Program-made: the position numbers and the translations under genes
The notes under the pieces: generated by a model
The model's database searches: none
The model's input: the letters and a program-made list of their open reading frames with translations, nothing else
What the model was told of the DNA's origin: nothing
Assembly (NCBI RefSeq): GCF_035594035.1
Contig: NZ_CP141588.1
Span: 3,218,854-3,282,853 of the forward strand
Source of the DNA: Sphingomonas sp. LY54
GTDB taxonomy: Bacteria; Pseudomonadota; Alphaproteobacteria; Sphingomonadales; Sphingomonadaceae
Length of the DNA stretch: 64,000 nt
Reading direction: 5' to 3'
In this document: positions 38,594 through 49,607 of the stretch, piece by piece
Numbering within the stretch: position 1 is the first letter of the stretch
Layout: every line of letters begins with the position of its first letter

Positions 38594-39005
38594 TATTCCC
38601 CCTTTGGTGGCATGGCCGTCCTGCTTGGGACGGTCCTTGGTTTTGAATTTTCGGCGGTATCGCCGCCCGACGCGGTGATGGATCAGCCGGTGAAGCTGGG
38701 CGCGGCCGCGGCGATGTGGAGTTCGTCTCTTGGTTCGCAGCACGAATGCGCCGCCGGCAGTGCGGCCTGTAACTCCCCCGTCATCCTTTGGTGGAATTCA
38801 TGGCCGATTCTGTCGGCCGCGCCAGTCTCAAAGAGGAGTGCACCCCGTTGCGCAGAACGCAACGCCGATGGGGCCGGGCGTTACCCGCGCGGCCTGGATC
38901 TGGTTTGGGAGGCTTGGGGGAGAACGTGCAGGGTGCTCGACTGCTGCGCGCGCAGATTGCCGGTTTGGGCCAGTTAGATCGGATGAGCACGAAAAAGGGC
39001 AGGGG
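38594..39005. other. Intergenic region between TonB receptor and tRNA-Lys
   Basis: This 412-nt gap holds no gene I can support. It contains an inverted repeat CCGTCC (38616-38621) / GGACGG (38628-38633) close to the TonB-receptor start, and a perfect hairpin CGTTGCG (38846-38852) / CGCAACG (38858-38864) behind tRNA-Lys. The first lies in the 5' leader of the receptor mRNA and could be regulatory; the second could end the tRNA transcript. Confidence 0.4.
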
Positions 39006-39082
<77 letters not shown>

Positions 39083-39097
39083 ACCACGGCGCCGCTC

Positions 39098-39592
39098 CTA
39101 AGTGGCGCTGGACGCGCGGTCAACCGGGCTTCGCTGCGCCTGGCGAAAGAAGAGCTGGCGGATCGTGAGCCCCGAAATCGGGTCGCGCCAGTCCGGAACG
39201 AGCTCGGCCAGCGGCTCGAGCACGAAGCGGCGTTCGCGAAAGGAAGGGTGGGGGACGACCACGCCCGGCTCGGCCCAGGCGCCTTCCGACCAGAGCAGGA
39301 TGTCGAGGTCGAGCACCCGCGGGCCCCAGCGCCGCCCACCGCGCCGGCCGAACCTCCGTTCGATGTCCTTGAGCGTCGCGAGCAGCTCGGGCGGGGGAAG
39401 CGACGTGGCGACGATCGCGGCGGCATTGGCGAAGCCGCGCCCGGCAGGTCCTAGAGCCGGGGTCGCCCGCACCGTCGACAGGCGCTCGGCGCAGATCGCC
39501 CTGGCGGCGGCGCGCACGACCCGTTCCGGCGACCCATATGTCCCGTGCCACCGGTTCGATCCCAGTGCGATGGCGTAGCGCGTCTTGCCCAT
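39098..39592 (-). CDS. folK: Hydroxymethyldihydropterin pyrophosphokinase
   Basis: A 164-residue HPPK, which transfers pyrophosphate from ATP to 6-hydroxymethyl-7,8-dihydropterin in folate synthesis. The N-terminus YAIALGSNRWH, the Mg-binding LDLDILLW (about 101) and PHPSFRERRFVLEPL (about 120) are diagnostic. The ATG at 39592 is chosen because the family begins there; a long open frame upstream is only the shadow of aguB. It lies 59 nt after aguB and ahead of tRNA-Lys. Confidence 0.92.
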   Translation of the reverse strand: MGKTRYAIALGSNRWHGTYGSPERVVRAAARAICAERLSTVRATPALGPAGRGFANAAAIVATSLPPPELLATLKDIERRFGRRGGRRWGPRVLDLDILLWSEGAWAEPGVVVPHPSFRERRFVLEPLAELVPDWRDPISGLTIRQLFFRQAQRSPVDRASSAT

Positions 39593-39651
39593 GGCGAGCG
39601 CCCTAGACGCTTCGCCTGTTCCTCGCCACTGCTTCCCAAGGCGGGAGGAGC

Positions 39652-40500
39652 TTAGATGTCCTGGGTAAGGCGGCCGTAAAGCTCGGGGCGCCGGTCTCGG
39701 AAGAAGCCGAACGCGGCGCGGTGCTTCTTGGCCTGGACCGTGTCGACCGTGGCGACGAGCACGCCCGTCTCGCTCGGCCCGAATTCGGCGAGATAGTCGC
39801 CGCGCTCGTCGCAGATGAAGCTGTGGCCGTAGAAACGCTGGTCGCCCTCGGTGCCGATGCGGTTCGACGCCACGACGGGCACGACGTTGGACACGGCGTG
39901 GCCGATCATCGCACGGCGCCACAGGCGGCTCGTGTCGAGGTCCGGATCGTGCGGCTCGGTGCCGATCGCGGTCGGATAGAGCAGGATATCGGCGCCCATC
40001 AGCATCATCGCCCGCGCGGTCTCGGGATACCATTGGTCCCAGCAGATGCCGACGCCGATGGTGCCGTATTTGGTCTTCCAAACCTTGAAGCCGGTGTTGC
40101 CGGGCCGGAAGTAGAATTTCTCCGAATAGCCCGGCCCGTCCGGGATATGGCTCTTGCGATAGACTCCCATGATCTCGCCCTCGTCGTCGATCATGGCGAG
40201 GCTGTTATAATGATGGTGGCCGTCCGCCTCGTAGAAGCTGGTCGGGATATAGACCTCTAGCTCCCTGGCGAGCGCCTGCATCGCCGCCACGACCGGATGC
40301 TCGCCGACGGGCAGGGCCCGCGCGAAATGGTCCTCGTCATGGGTGCGGCAGAAATAATGGCCCTCGAACAGTTCGGGCGGAAGGATGATCTTGGCGCCCT
40401 GGGCCGCGGCCTCGCGTACGAGCTTCGAAACCGCCTCGATATTCTCCTCGACGCAGTCGCTGAAGGGAAGCTGGAGGGCGGCTACTTTTACCTGGGTCAC
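39652..40500 (-). CDS. aguB: N-carbamoylputrescine amidase
   Basis: A 282-residue nitrilase-family amidase that converts N-carbamoylputrescine to putrescine, carbon dioxide and ammonia. The catalytic triad is seen as ELFEGHYF (Glu about 45), YRKSHIPDG (Lys about 118) and GICWDQWYPE (Cys about 155). The GTG start at 40500 overlaps the aguA stop as GTGA; the longer in-frame ATG at 40524 lies within aguA. With aguA this completes agmatine to putrescine; no arginine decarboxylase is in the window. Confidence 0.94.
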   Translation of the reverse strand: MTQVKVAALQLPFSDCVEENIEAVSKLVREAAAQGAKIILPPELFEGHYFCRTHDEDHFARALPVGEHPVVAAMQALARELEVYIPTSFYEADGHHHYNSLAMIDDEGEIMGVYRKSHIPDGPGYSEKFYFRPGNTGFKVWKTKYGTIGVGICWDQWYPETARAMMLMGADILLYPTAIGTEPHDPDLDTSRLWRRAMIGHAVSNVVPVVASNRIGTEGDQRFYGHSFICDERGDYLAEFGPSETGVLVATVDTVQAKKHRAAFGFFRDRRPELYGRLTQDI

Positions 40501-41477
40501 TCGGGTACCTGCTGGCTGATGCAATGGAAGCTTCCGCCTCCGGTGAGGATGTGGTCGGCGCGGAAGCCCACCGCCTTTCGGCCGGGGAAGAGGGCGCCGA
40601 TCGCCGCAACTGCGGCATCGTCATTGGCCGCGCCGTAGACCGGAACGATCACCGCCGCATTGCCGATGTAGAAGTTCATATAGGAAGCCGGGATGATTTC
40701 GCCATCCGCCTCGATCCGGCCGGGTGAGGGGATCGGCACGACCTCGACTCCGAACGCCTCGGCCCGCGCCCGGGCGTCCGCAAAAACGGCGGCATTGGGG
40801 TCGTCCGCTCCCGCCGCGACCGGAATGGCAAGCTGGTTCTCGCCGACGAAGCGGGCGAGATTGTCGACATGGCCGTCGGTATGGTCGTTGAGCAGCCCGT
40901 CGCCGAGCCAGAGGATGCGGTCGAGGCCGAGATCGTCGCGGAGGCGCGCCCCGATCTGCTCCTTCGTCAGGCCCGGATTGCGGTTCGGATTCAGCAGGCA
41001 TTGCTCGGTCGTGACGGCCAGGCCGGTGCCGTCGACGTCGATCGCCCCGCCTTCCAGGATCCAGTCGCGCCGGGCCGCTTCCATGTCCGCGGTGTTGGCG
41101 AGGCGGAGGCCGATCGTGTCGTCGCCCTCCAGATCGTATTTCCCGCCCCAGCCGTTGAAGCCGAAGCTGGCGGCGCTGCGGCGCGTGCCGTTCTTGAGGA
41201 TGATCGGCCCCGTGTCGCGCAGCCAGATGTCGCCAAACGCTTCCTGCACGACCGCGATGCCCGGCCCGGCCAGCGCCTTGGCCCGCGCAACCGCTTCCGG
41301 ATCGGCGGCGACGAGGCGCACCTCCTCGCCGGCTCCGTCAGCATGCACGGCTCGCGCGAAGGCGGCGACTTCCTCCTGGGCCGGCTCCAAATCCTCGACC
41401 CAGAGGTCGGCGTGGCTCGGGAAACCGATCCAGACGAATTCGTGCTTCGCCCATTCGGGCGGCTGGCGATCAACCAT
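40497..41477 (-). CDS. aguA: Agmatine deiminase
   Basis: A 326-residue agmatine deiminase (peptidyl-arginine-deiminase superfamily). It hydrolyses agmatine to N-carbamoylputrescine and ammonia. Visible motifs are WIRDTGP-like DIWLRDTGP (about 84), EGGAIDVDG (about 141), NDHTDGHVDN (about 198) and the nucleophile Cys in GGGSFHCISQQ near the end. It is translationally coupled to aguB, making a putrescine-forming pair. Confidence 0.95.
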   Translation of the reverse strand: MVDRQPPEWAKHEFVWIGFPSHADLWVEDLEPAQEEVAAFARAVHADGAGEEVRLVAADPEAVARAKALAGPGIAVVQEAFGDIWLRDTGPIILKNGTRRSAASFGFNGWGGKYDLEGDDTIGLRLANTADMEAARRDWILEGGAIDVDGTGLAVTTEQCLLNPNRNPGLTKEQIGARLRDDLGLDRILWLGDGLLNDHTDGHVDNLARFVGENQLAIPVAAGADDPNAAVFADARARAEAFGVEVVPIPSPGRIEADGEIIPASYMNFYIGNAAVIVPVYGAANDDAAVAAIGALFPGRKAVGFRADHILTGGGSFHCISQQVPE

Positions 41478-41492
41478 TTCAGTCCTTACTGC

Positions 41493-43160
<1,668 letters not shown>

Positions 43161-43408
43161 CGGCAAGGGCTCCCTGAAAGGCGCTGGTTTGGCGCTATAG
43201 GCAGCGCCGCCACGCTGAGGCAAGAACGCTGCGTCTCCGGAACAGTTGCCGGACCATCGCCTTCGATAAGATAATTTGCGGCCGCCATGGTCCTCGGATT
43301 CTTTGCTTCCTCAACCGCATCGTTTCCTGCTCCTTTTGGGCGCGAGCAAACTACTTGTCTTGCGCGTAGCCCCTGATCTAGCGTGGAAAAAAGGGGGGAA
43401 TCGAAATC

Positions 43409-45376
43409 ATGATCAAGAAGTGGCTCCTGATGGGGGCGGCGATAGTCGCGGCGCCGGCAGCGGCAACGGATGGCGCGAGCGACGCGGCAAAAAGGTTCGG
43501 GGCGCGCACAAGCGTCGCCTCGATCGACATCTCGCCGGACGGAAAGAGGATCGTTTTCATCGAGCCTGCGGGAGGAGCCGCGTCGGTGGTAACGATTACA
43601 AATCTCGATGACGGGAAGTCGACCCGGCCTCTCAGGGCGAGTGGCAAGAAGGAGACGCTCGACTGGTGTGGCTTTGCCAGCGCGAGCCAGCTGATCTGTA
43701 GGGCGCGCGGCGTCACGGACGACAGCGGTATATTGATCGGGTGGACCAGGCTGCTGATGGTACCCGACGATGGCTCACCGCCTAAAATGCTGGGCCAACG
43801 GAGTTCGGTCTACGATGCACGTCTGCGGCAATTCGACGGCGCGCTGATCGACTGGTTGCCGAACGATCAAGGGGCGGTCTTGATGAGCCGCGACTACGTC
43901 CCGGAGGCCGGAAAGTTGGGCAGTCGTATCGTCCGCACGGCGGACGGGCTCGGCGTCGACCGGATCGATCTCGCCACGCTGAAGGTGAAGCCGGTCGAGC
44001 CCCCGAAGCCTCATGCCACCGCTTATGTCACCGATGGGCGCGGTACGGTCCGCATCATGCGCGCCGATGAGACGCGGGGCGACGCCAACACGCTCACCGG
44101 CAAGACCATTTATTACTATCGCAAGAGTGGCGCGTCCGGCTGGGACCGGTTCAGCGAGGATGTAGACGGCGAAGGTCTCACTCCGATCGCTGTGGATGCG
44201 GAAACGAACAGCGCCTACGCGCTCCGGAAACTTAACGGCCGCTACGCTCTCTATCGCGTGAAGCTCGACGGCTCGTTGGCGTCGGAACTGGTCTTCGCCC
44301 ACGATCGCGTCGACGTCGACGATGTCGTTCGGATTGGGCGGAGCGGCCGCGTTATCGGTCTCACCTTCGCCGAGGAAAAGAGAGAGGTCATCTATTTCGA
44401 CCCCGAATATAAGAATCTGCAGGCGGCGCTCGGCAAGGCCATCCCGAACCTGCCGCTGATCCAGTTCCCGGGCGCGAGCGCAGACGGCAAGAAGCTGCTT
44501 ATCTTCGCGGGCGGCGATTCCGATCCGGGGCGGTACTTCCTTTACGAAAAGGCGACGCGCCAGCTTGGCGAGTTGGTGCTGGCGCGGCCCGAACTGGAGA
44601 AAGCGACGCTCGCCAGCGTGAGGCACGTGACCTATTCCGCGGACGATGGCACCGCCATCCCTGCTTATCTGACCCTGCCGCCGGGCAAGGAGGCTAAGGG
44701 GCTGCCGGGTATCGTCTTGCCCCATGGCGGCCCGAGCGCGCGCGACGAATGGGGGTTCGACTGGCTGGCCCAATATCTCGCGAACCGGGGCTATGCCGTG
44801 CTCCAGCCCAATTATCGCGGGTCCGCCGGCTATGGCGACCCGTGGCTGAACCAGAACGGCTTCAAGGGCTGGCGCACCTCGATCGGAGACGTCACTGCCG
44901 GCGGCAAGTGGCTGGCGACCGCGGGCATTGCCGACGCCAAGAAGCTTGCCATTGTCGGCTGGTCCTATGGCGGCTACGCCGCGCTCCAGGCCGCGGCGAC
45001 CAATCCTAACCTGTTCAGGGCGGTGGTCGCGATCGCTCCGGTGACCGATCTCGCCCAGATGAAGCGGGAGGCGCAGGCTTTCACCAACAGCAGGCTTGTC
45101 GAGCAGTTCATCGGCACCGGGCCTCACGTCAAAGAGGGCTCACCGGCGGAAAATGCGAAGAGCATGGTGGCGCCCGTGCTGATGTTCCACGGCACTGCCG
45201 ACCAGAATGTCCACGTTGCTCAGGCCCGGACTATGGACCGGGCGCTGCGCGCCGCGGGCAAGAAGAGCGAGCTGGTCATCTATCCGGACCTCGCCCACGA
45301 TCTCGACGACTCCGGAGCGCGGACTGACATGCTCGCCAGGATCGCAACCTTCCTCGCAGCCAGCGGCGCCCGTTAA
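43409..45376 (+). CDS. Exported S9-family peptidase / alpha-beta hydrolase
   Basis: A 655-residue exported prolyl-oligopeptidase-like enzyme. A short signal peptide (AAPAAA, about 1-20) is followed by a degenerate beta-propeller (about 30-390) and a C-terminal hydrolase domain. There the nucleophile lies in VGWSYGGYAA (Ser about 516), the acid in GTADQNVHVAQA (Asp about 596) and the His in DLAHDLDD (about 632). The second S9 enzyme in this window, with a more divergent propeller. It is convergent with rpsD; a bidirectional terminator lies between. Confidence 0.87.
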   Translation: MIKKWLLMGAAIVAAPAAATDGASDAAKRFGARTSVASIDISPDGKRIVFIEPAGGAASVVTITNLDDGKSTRPLRASGKKETLDWCGFASASQLICRARGVTDDSGILIGWTRLLMVPDDGSPPKMLGQRSSVYDARLRQFDGALIDWLPNDQGAVLMSRDYVPEAGKLGSRIVRTADGLGVDRIDLATLKVKPVEPPKPHATAYVTDGRGTVRIMRADETRGDANTLTGKTIYYYRKSGASGWDRFSEDVDGEGLTPIAVDAETNSAYALRKLNGRYALYRVKLDGSLASELVFAHDRVDVDDVVRIGRSGRVIGLTFAEEKREVIYFDPEYKNLQAALGKAIPNLPLIQFPGASADGKKLLIFAGGDSDPGRYFLYEKATRQLGELVLARPELEKATLASVRHVTYSADDGTAIPAYLTLPPGKEAKGLPGIVLPHGGPSARDEWGFDWLAQYLANRGYAVLQPNYRGSAGYGDPWLNQNGFKGWRTSIGDVTAGGKWLATAGIADAKKLAIVGWSYGGYAALQAAATNPNLFRAVVAIAPVTDLAQMKREAQAFTNSRLVEQFIGTGPHVKEGSPAENAKSMVAPVLMFHGTADQNVHVAQARTMDRALRAAGKKSELVIYPDLAHDLDDSGARTDMLARIATFLAASGAR

Positions 45377-45386
45377 AGACGCAACT

Positions 45387-45418
45387 GCGCCTGAGCTTCC
45401 GAACGGAGGCTCAGGCGC
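45387..45418 (+). terminator. Long GC-rich hairpin after the S9 peptidase gene
   Basis: GCGCCTGAGC (45387-45396) pairs with GCTCAGGCGC (45409-45418), with an additional inner TCCG/CGGA pairing. It starts ten bases after the stop. It has no U tract but is followed 27 bases later by a classic terminator, so the mRNA end carries two hairpins in series. Confidence 0.5.
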
Positions 45419-45444
45419 GGAGCGCAAGGCAGCCCAAAAGCAAA

Positions 45445-45468
45445 ACGGCCGCCCCGAAGGGCGGCCGT
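45445..45468. terminator. Bidirectional rho-independent terminator
   Basis: ACGGCCGCCC (45445-45454) pairs perfectly with GGGCGGCCGT (45459-45468) around CGAA. AAAA precedes the stem and a TCTGTTTT run follows, so it can terminate both the S9 peptidase (+) and rpsD (-) transcripts that converge here. Confidence 0.88.
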
Positions 45469-45497
45469 TCTGTTTTAAGTTCGGTCGGAGAACCGGA

Positions 45498-46112
45498 TCA
45501 GCGCGAGTAGAACTCGACGACCAGGTTCGGTTCCATTTTCACCGGATAGGGCACTTCGTCCAGCGTCGGGACGCGGGTGTAGTTGACCTTGGTGTTGCCG
45601 TCCTGGACGACGTAATCGGGAATGTCGCGCTCGGCGAGGCTCTGCGCTTCCATGACCAGGGCCATTTCCTGCGCCTTCGGGCCGAGCTCGATCACGTCGC
45701 CGACGTTGATGCGGCGCGACGCGATGTTGCACTTCACGCCGTTGACGCGGATGTGGCCGTGATTGACGATCTGGCGGGCCGCCCAGATGGTCGGGGCGAA
45801 CTTGGCGCGATAGACGACCATGTCGAGGCGGCGCTCGAGCAGACCGATCAGGTTCTGCGAAGCGTCACCCTTCATCTTGCTCGCTTCCTGGAAGGTGCGC
45901 TTGAACTGCTTCTCGGTGACGTCGCCGTAATAGCCCTTCAGCTTCTGCTTGGCGCGCAGCTGGATGCCGTAATCGGACACCTTGCCCTTGCGGCGCTGGC
46001 CGTGCTGGCCGGGACCATATTCGCGCTTGTTGACGGGCGACTTCGGACGACCGAAGACGTTCTCGCCCATGCGGCGGTCGAGCTTATACTTGGCGCTGGT
46101 GCGCTTCGACAT
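45498..46112 (-). CDS. rpsD: 30S ribosomal protein S4
   Basis: A 204-residue S4, which nucleates assembly of the 30S body at 16S helices. The start [17 protein letters not shown] and the S4/RNA-binding domain ([17 protein letters not shown] about 92, and [10 protein letters not shown] about 117) are standard. The start at 46112 begins the conserved sequence; the upstream in-frame extension is atypical. It is transcribed alone here, outside the alpha operon, as is usual for alphaproteobacteria. Confidence 0.96.
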   Translation of the reverse strand: MSKRTSAKYKLDRRMGENVFGRPKSPVNKREYGPGQHGQRRKGKVSDYGIQLRAKQKLKGYYGDVTEKQFKRTFQEASKMKGDASQNLIGLLERRLDMVVYRAKFAPTIWAARQIVNHGHIRVNGVKCNIASRRINVGDVIELGPKAQEMALVMEAQSLAERDIPDYVVQDGNTKVNYTRVPTLDEVPYPVKMEPNLVVEFYSR

Positions 46113-46284
46113 CGTGATACTCCAATTTGCTGTTTCCATGTCCGGCATCGCACCGCCCGACCAATCTGTCGGACGCGGCCGCCGCTTCACCGGAGTGCGG
46201 AGCCAATTGCGAAGGCGCGCACATGGCCGGTCGGGGCACGGAAGTCAACCTCGACAGGCGCGGGACGGGCGCTAAAGAGAGCCC

Positions 46285-46602
46285 ATGTCTGAAGATCGCG
46301 TCAAACCCGCCGTCTGCACGAAAATGGCCGAAGTCCGCCATGGCGTCGATCGCCTCGACGAGCAGATCGTAGCCTTGCTCGCCGAACGCTTCCGCTACAT
46401 GGAGGCGGCCGCCCGCATCAAGCCGACCCGCGATGCCGTCCGCGACGAAGCGCGCAAGGCGCAGGTGATCGCCAATGCGGCCGCGGCTGCAGCGCGGGAA
46501 GGGCTCGACCCGCAGGTCGCCGCGGGCCTCTACGACAATCTCGTCGAGACCTCGATCGCCTACGAGTTCGAGCGTTTCGACCTGCGTACGACGCAGGTCT
46601 AG
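46285..46602 (+). CDS. Chorismate mutase, AroQ type
   Basis: A 105-residue all-helical chorismate mutase converting chorismate to prephenate for Phe and Tyr synthesis. The CM_2 motifs are EVRHGVDRLDEQIVALLAER (about 16-35), ARIKPTRDAVRDEARK (about 43-58) and the C-terminal helix with VETSIAYEFER. Size and lack of fusion partner resemble PchB-like stand-alone mutases; no other aromatic pathway gene lies nearby. It is divergent from rpsD. Confidence 0.87.
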   Translation: MSEDRVKPAVCTKMAEVRHGVDRLDEQIVALLAERFRYMEAAARIKPTRDAVRDEARKAQVIANAAAAAAREGLDPQVAAGLYDNLVETSIAYEFERFDLRTTQV

Positions 46603-46617
46603 CCCGGCGGGGACTCG

Positions 46618-46640
46618 CCGCCCGGCAGATCGCCGGGCGG
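46618..46640. terminator. Hairpin between convergent chorismate mutase and split gene
   Basis: CCGCCCGGC (46618-46626) pairs perfectly with GCCGGGCGG (46632-46640) around AGATC, in the 42-nt gap between a rightward and a leftward gene. No U tract is present on either strand. Confidence 0.55.
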
Positions 46641-46644
46641 GCTG

Positions 46645-47031
46645 TCAGTGACCCTGTTCGGTCGAAATCTGGCTCTGCATTTCGGAGGCCTGCTTCTGGG
46701 CATCCTCGGTGGCGCGCGCCCCTTCGCGGGCGGTCATGCAGACCTTGCGCTCGCTGACCGACCTCGAGCCTTCTCGCCTGATCGCCGATTAGCGAGCACC
46801 CGCGCGCTGCAGATCGGAATGGTCTGCACCCTGAGCGGCGCCAACGTTCCATTGCGCCGCGGTCTTGCAGACCTGCTTCGGCAGCCGGCTAAGCGAGGAC
46901 GCCTTGCGCTTGCAGATTTTCTTTTCCTTCACCGGCGCGACCTGCGTGGTCTCACTTGGATTCGGTTCCGGATTGGCCGAAGCCGGCGCAGCCGAGAGGG
47001 CCAGTGCGGCGACGCACAATATCTTGATCAT
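46645..47031 (-). pseudogene. Small exported two-repeat Cys protein split by an in-frame TAA
   Basis: The first half (80 codons, 47031 down to 46792) gives a signal peptide (about 1-19, ASA) and one Cys unit ICKRKASS...KQVCKTAAQW. A TAA stop (46789-46791) ends it. The same frame continues for 47 further codons with a second similar unit, RREGSRSV then RKVCMTAREG, to a proper TGA at 46645. The frame is kept on both sides of the stop, so a single point change would restore one 128-residue two-repeat protein. I read it as a recently broken or read-through gene. Small periplasmic proteins of this look occur in sphingomonads, with no known role. Confidence 0.55.
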
Positions 47032-47115
47032 GAACTCCCCCCCTTGGGTACAACTTTAGCCGCTGCGGTCGTATTGCTAAAGACATAGAAGCGCAACGCA
47101 ATCGCGCTGCGCGGC

Positions 47116-47832
47116 CTAGCGCTGGCGCGGATTGGCGATCGCTCGGATCATGCCGCGTACGGCCTGGATCTCGCGGTTGGACCAGCCCGCCTTGCTGAAG
47201 ATGGTCCGCATCGTGTTCTTGGTGGTCGGTACCCGGTCCGGCGGGAAATAATAGCCGGCTTTGTCCAGTTCCTCGTCGATCTGGCCGATCAGCCCGTCGA
47301 GCTGGCCCTGGGTCGCGCGCGGTTCGGCCTCGTCGGCGTCGGTCGGCATGGCGAGCGCCTGGTGCTTGGACCATTCGTAGGCGACCAGGATCACCGCCTG
47401 GGCGAGGTTGAGTGAACGGAATTCCGGATTGATCGGCACGGTGACGATCTTCTGTGCCACGGCCACCTCGTCGGTCTCGAGGCCGGCCCGCTCGGCGCCG
47501 AACAGGATCGCGGAGGCTCCGGCCTGGCCGTTGATCTCCCGCGCGGCTTCCTCGGGCGTCACGACAGGGACCACGAGGCCGCGTTTGCGCACGGTGGTCG
47601 CGTAGACGAACGGGCAGTCAGCGACCGCCTCGGCAACGCTGTCGAACACCCGCGCATGTTCGAGCACCTGGTCGGCTCCCGATGCGGCGGGCGCCGCGGC
47701 CGGATTGGGCCAGCCGTCGCGCGGCGTCACCAGCCGGAGATCGGTGAGGCCGAAATTGAGCATCGCCCGCGCCGCCTTGCCGATATTCTCGCCAAGCTGC
47801 GGCCGGACCAGGATGATCGCCGGGGCGGTCAC
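47116..47832 (-). CDS. trmJ: tRNA (cytidine/uridine-2'-O) methyltransferase, TrmJ type
   Basis: A 238-residue SPOUT-class RNA 2'-O-methyltransferase of the TrmH/TrmJ group. The knot motifs are [18 protein letters not shown] (about 7-24), [14 protein letters not shown] (about 108) and [14 protein letters not shown] (about 139). It is expected to modify position 32 of tRNA. The C-terminal extension (about 165-238) is normal for TrmJ. Its ATG overlaps the nrdR stop, ending the murI-hemA-rpiB-glyA-nrdR-trmJ run. Confidence 0.88.
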   Translation of the reverse strand: MTAPAIILVRPQLGENIGKAARAMLNFGLTDLRLVTPRDGWPNPAAAPAASGADQVLEHARVFDSVAEAVADCPFVYATTVRKRGLVVPVVTPEEAAREINGQAGASAILFGAERAGLETDEVAVAQKIVTVPINPEFRSLNLAQAVILVAYEWSKHQALAMPTDADEAEPRATQGQLDGLIGQIDEELDKAGYYFPPDRVPTTKNTMRTIFSKAGWSNREIQAVRGMIRAIANPRQR

Positions 47833-48290
47833 GCCTTGCCGGCCTCGCTGATCGTGCCCGCTATGTCCTCGAAATCCTTGGGCTCGCGGAAGTCCTTGTA
47901 AACGCTCGCGAAGCGTATGTAGGCGACGGTGTCGAGTGCTTTCAGGCCCTCCATGACCATCTCGCCGATCCGGTGCGACGCAATTTCGCTCTCGCCGCTC
48001 GTCTCGAGCTGGCGCTGGATCGAGGAGAGCAGGCGTTCGATCCGCTCGGGCGCGACCGGGCGCTTGCGCAGGGCGATCGACAGCGAGCGCTCGAGCTTGG
48101 AACGGTCGAACGGCTCGCGCCTGTTCTCCGATTTCACCACGGTGAGTTCACGCAACTGCACGCGCTCGAACGTGGTGAAGCGGGCGCCGCAATCCTCGCA
48201 CTGGCGCCGGCGTCGGATGGACGCGCCGTCCTCGGTGGGACGGCTGTCCTTAACCTGGCTGTCTTCGTGGGCGCAGAAGGGGCAGCGCAA
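47829..48290 (-). CDS. nrdR: Transcriptional repressor NrdR
   Basis: A 153-residue NrdR: N-terminal zinc ribbon (RCPFC then CEDCG with Cys pairs at about 3/6 and 31/34) and an ATP-cone domain (about 49-139, [16 protein letters not shown]). It represses ribonucleotide reductase genes in response to ATP/dATP. It starts with TTG at 48290, immediately after the TAA of glyA; the conserved RCPFC begins at codon 2, so no other start is possible. The arrangement points to strict translational coupling to glyA. Confidence 0.94.
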   Translation of the reverse strand: MRCPFCAHEDSQVKDSRPTEDGASIRRRRQCEDCGARFTTFERVQLRELTVVKSENRREPFDRSKLERSLSIALRKRPVAPERIERLLSSIQRQLETSGESEIASHRIGEMVMEGLKALDTVAYIRFASVYKDFREPKDFEDIAGTISEAGKA

Positions 48291-49607
48291 TTACCGCCCC
48301 TGATAGATCGGGAAGCGGGCGCAGAGCGCGCGGACGCGCTGCTTCACGTCGGCCTCGACGGCGGGATCGCCGGCCTCGCCATTGGTGCGCAGGCCGTCGA
48401 GCACGTCGGCGATCATGTCGCCAATCTCGCGGAATTCGGCGACGCCGAAGCCGCGCGTGGTGCCGGCCGGCGACCCGATCCGGATGCCGCTCGTCTTGAG
48501 CGGCGGCAGCGGATCGAACGGAATGCCGTTCTTGTTGCAGGTGATGGCCGAACGCTCGAGCGCCTCGTCGGCATCCTTGCCGGTGATGCCGAGCGGGCGC
48601 AGGTCGACCAAAGCAAGGTGGGTGTCGGTGCCGCCAGCGACGAGATCCGCGCCGCGTTCCTGGAGCTTGCCGGCCAGCGCCTTGGCATTGTCGATGACGG
48701 CGCGGGCATAGGTCTTGAACTCGGGCTGCAGCGCCTCGCCGAACGCGACCGCCTTGGCGGCGATGACGTGCATCAGCGGTCCGCCTTGGAGGCCCGGGAA
48801 CACGGCCGAGTTGATCTTCTTGGCGATCGCCTCGTCATCGGTCAGCACCATGCCGCCGCGCGGACCGCGCAGGGTCTTGTGGGTGGTGGTGGTGACGACA
48901 TGGGCGTGGCCGAACGGGGAGGGGTGCTCGCCTGCGGCGACAAGGCCGGCGAAGTGGGCCATGTCGACCATCAGGATGGCGCCGACTTCGTCAGCGATAG
49001 CACGGAAGCGGGCGAAATCGAGGTGGCGCGGATAGGCCGAGCCGCCGGCGATGATCAGGCGCGGTTTGCTCTCGCGGGCGAGGCGCTCGACCTGCTCGAA
49101 ATCGACCAGATGGTCATCCTCGCGCACGCCATATTGGACGGCGTTGAACCACTTGCCCGACATGGCCGGCTTGGCGCCGTGGGTGAGGTGGCCACCCGCG
49201 TCGAGCGACATGCCGAGAATCGTGTCGCCGGGCTGGGTCAGCGCCAGCATGACGGCGCCATTGGCCTGCGCGCCCGAATGCGGCTGGACGTTGACGAAGC
49301 CGCAATTGAACAGCTTCTTGGCGCGCTCGATGGCGAGCGTCTCGACCGAATCCGACGGCGCGCAGCCCTGATAGTAGCGGCGGCCGGGATAGCCCTCGGC
49401 ATATTTGTTGGTGAGGACCGAGCCCTGCGCCTCGAGGACCGCCTGCGAGACGATGTTCTCCGAAGCGATCAGCTCGATCTGGTTCTGCTGACGATCGAGC
49501 TCGGCGGCGATGGCGTCGGCCACTGCACTGTCGGCGCCGCGCAGGTCACGGGTGAAGAAGCCGTCCGGCTGCACGGCGCTGAGATCGTTGGCGGGGCGGG
49601 TGCTCAT
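48291..49607 (-). CDS. glyA: Serine hydroxymethyltransferase
   Basis: A 438-residue PLP enzyme converting serine and tetrahydrofolate to glycine and methylene-THF. The PLP-Lys motif is [15 protein letters not shown] (Lys about 241), with [13 protein letters not shown] (about 68) and the active-site [12 protein letters not shown] (about 100). The N-terminal extension is slightly longer than in E. coli. It supplies both one-carbon units and the glycine for neighbouring hemA (5-aminolevulinate synthase). Its ATG overlaps the rpiB stop. Confidence 0.96.
   Translation of the reverse strand: MSTRPANDLSAVQPDGFFTRDLRGADSAVADAIAAELDRQQNQIELIASENIVSQAVLEAQGSVLTNKYAEGYPGRRYYQGCAPSDSVETLAIERAKKLFNCGFVNVQPHSGAQANGAVMLALTQPGDTILGMSLDAGGHLTHGAKPAMSGKWFNAVQYGVREDDHLVDFEQVERLARESKPRLIIAGGSAYPRHLDFARFRAIADEVGAILMVDMAHFAGLVAAGEHPSPFGHAHVVTTTTHKTLRGPRGGMVLTDDEAIAKKINSAVFPGLQGGPLMHVIAAKAVAFGEALQPEFKTYARAVIDNAKALAGKLQERGADLVAGGTDTHLALVDLRPLGITGKDADEALERSAITCNKNGIPFDPLPPLKTSGIRIGSPAGTTRGFGVAEFREIGDMIADVLDGLRTNGEAGDPAVEADVKQRVRALCARFPIYQGR

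Noticed and set aside
35627..38977. A very long open frame (over 1100 codons) on the plus strand opposite the TonB receptor
   Set aside because: It lies wholly antisense to a clearly recognised receptor with signal peptide, plug and barrel. Its translation has no family features. Long antisense frames are expected in DNA of this GC content.
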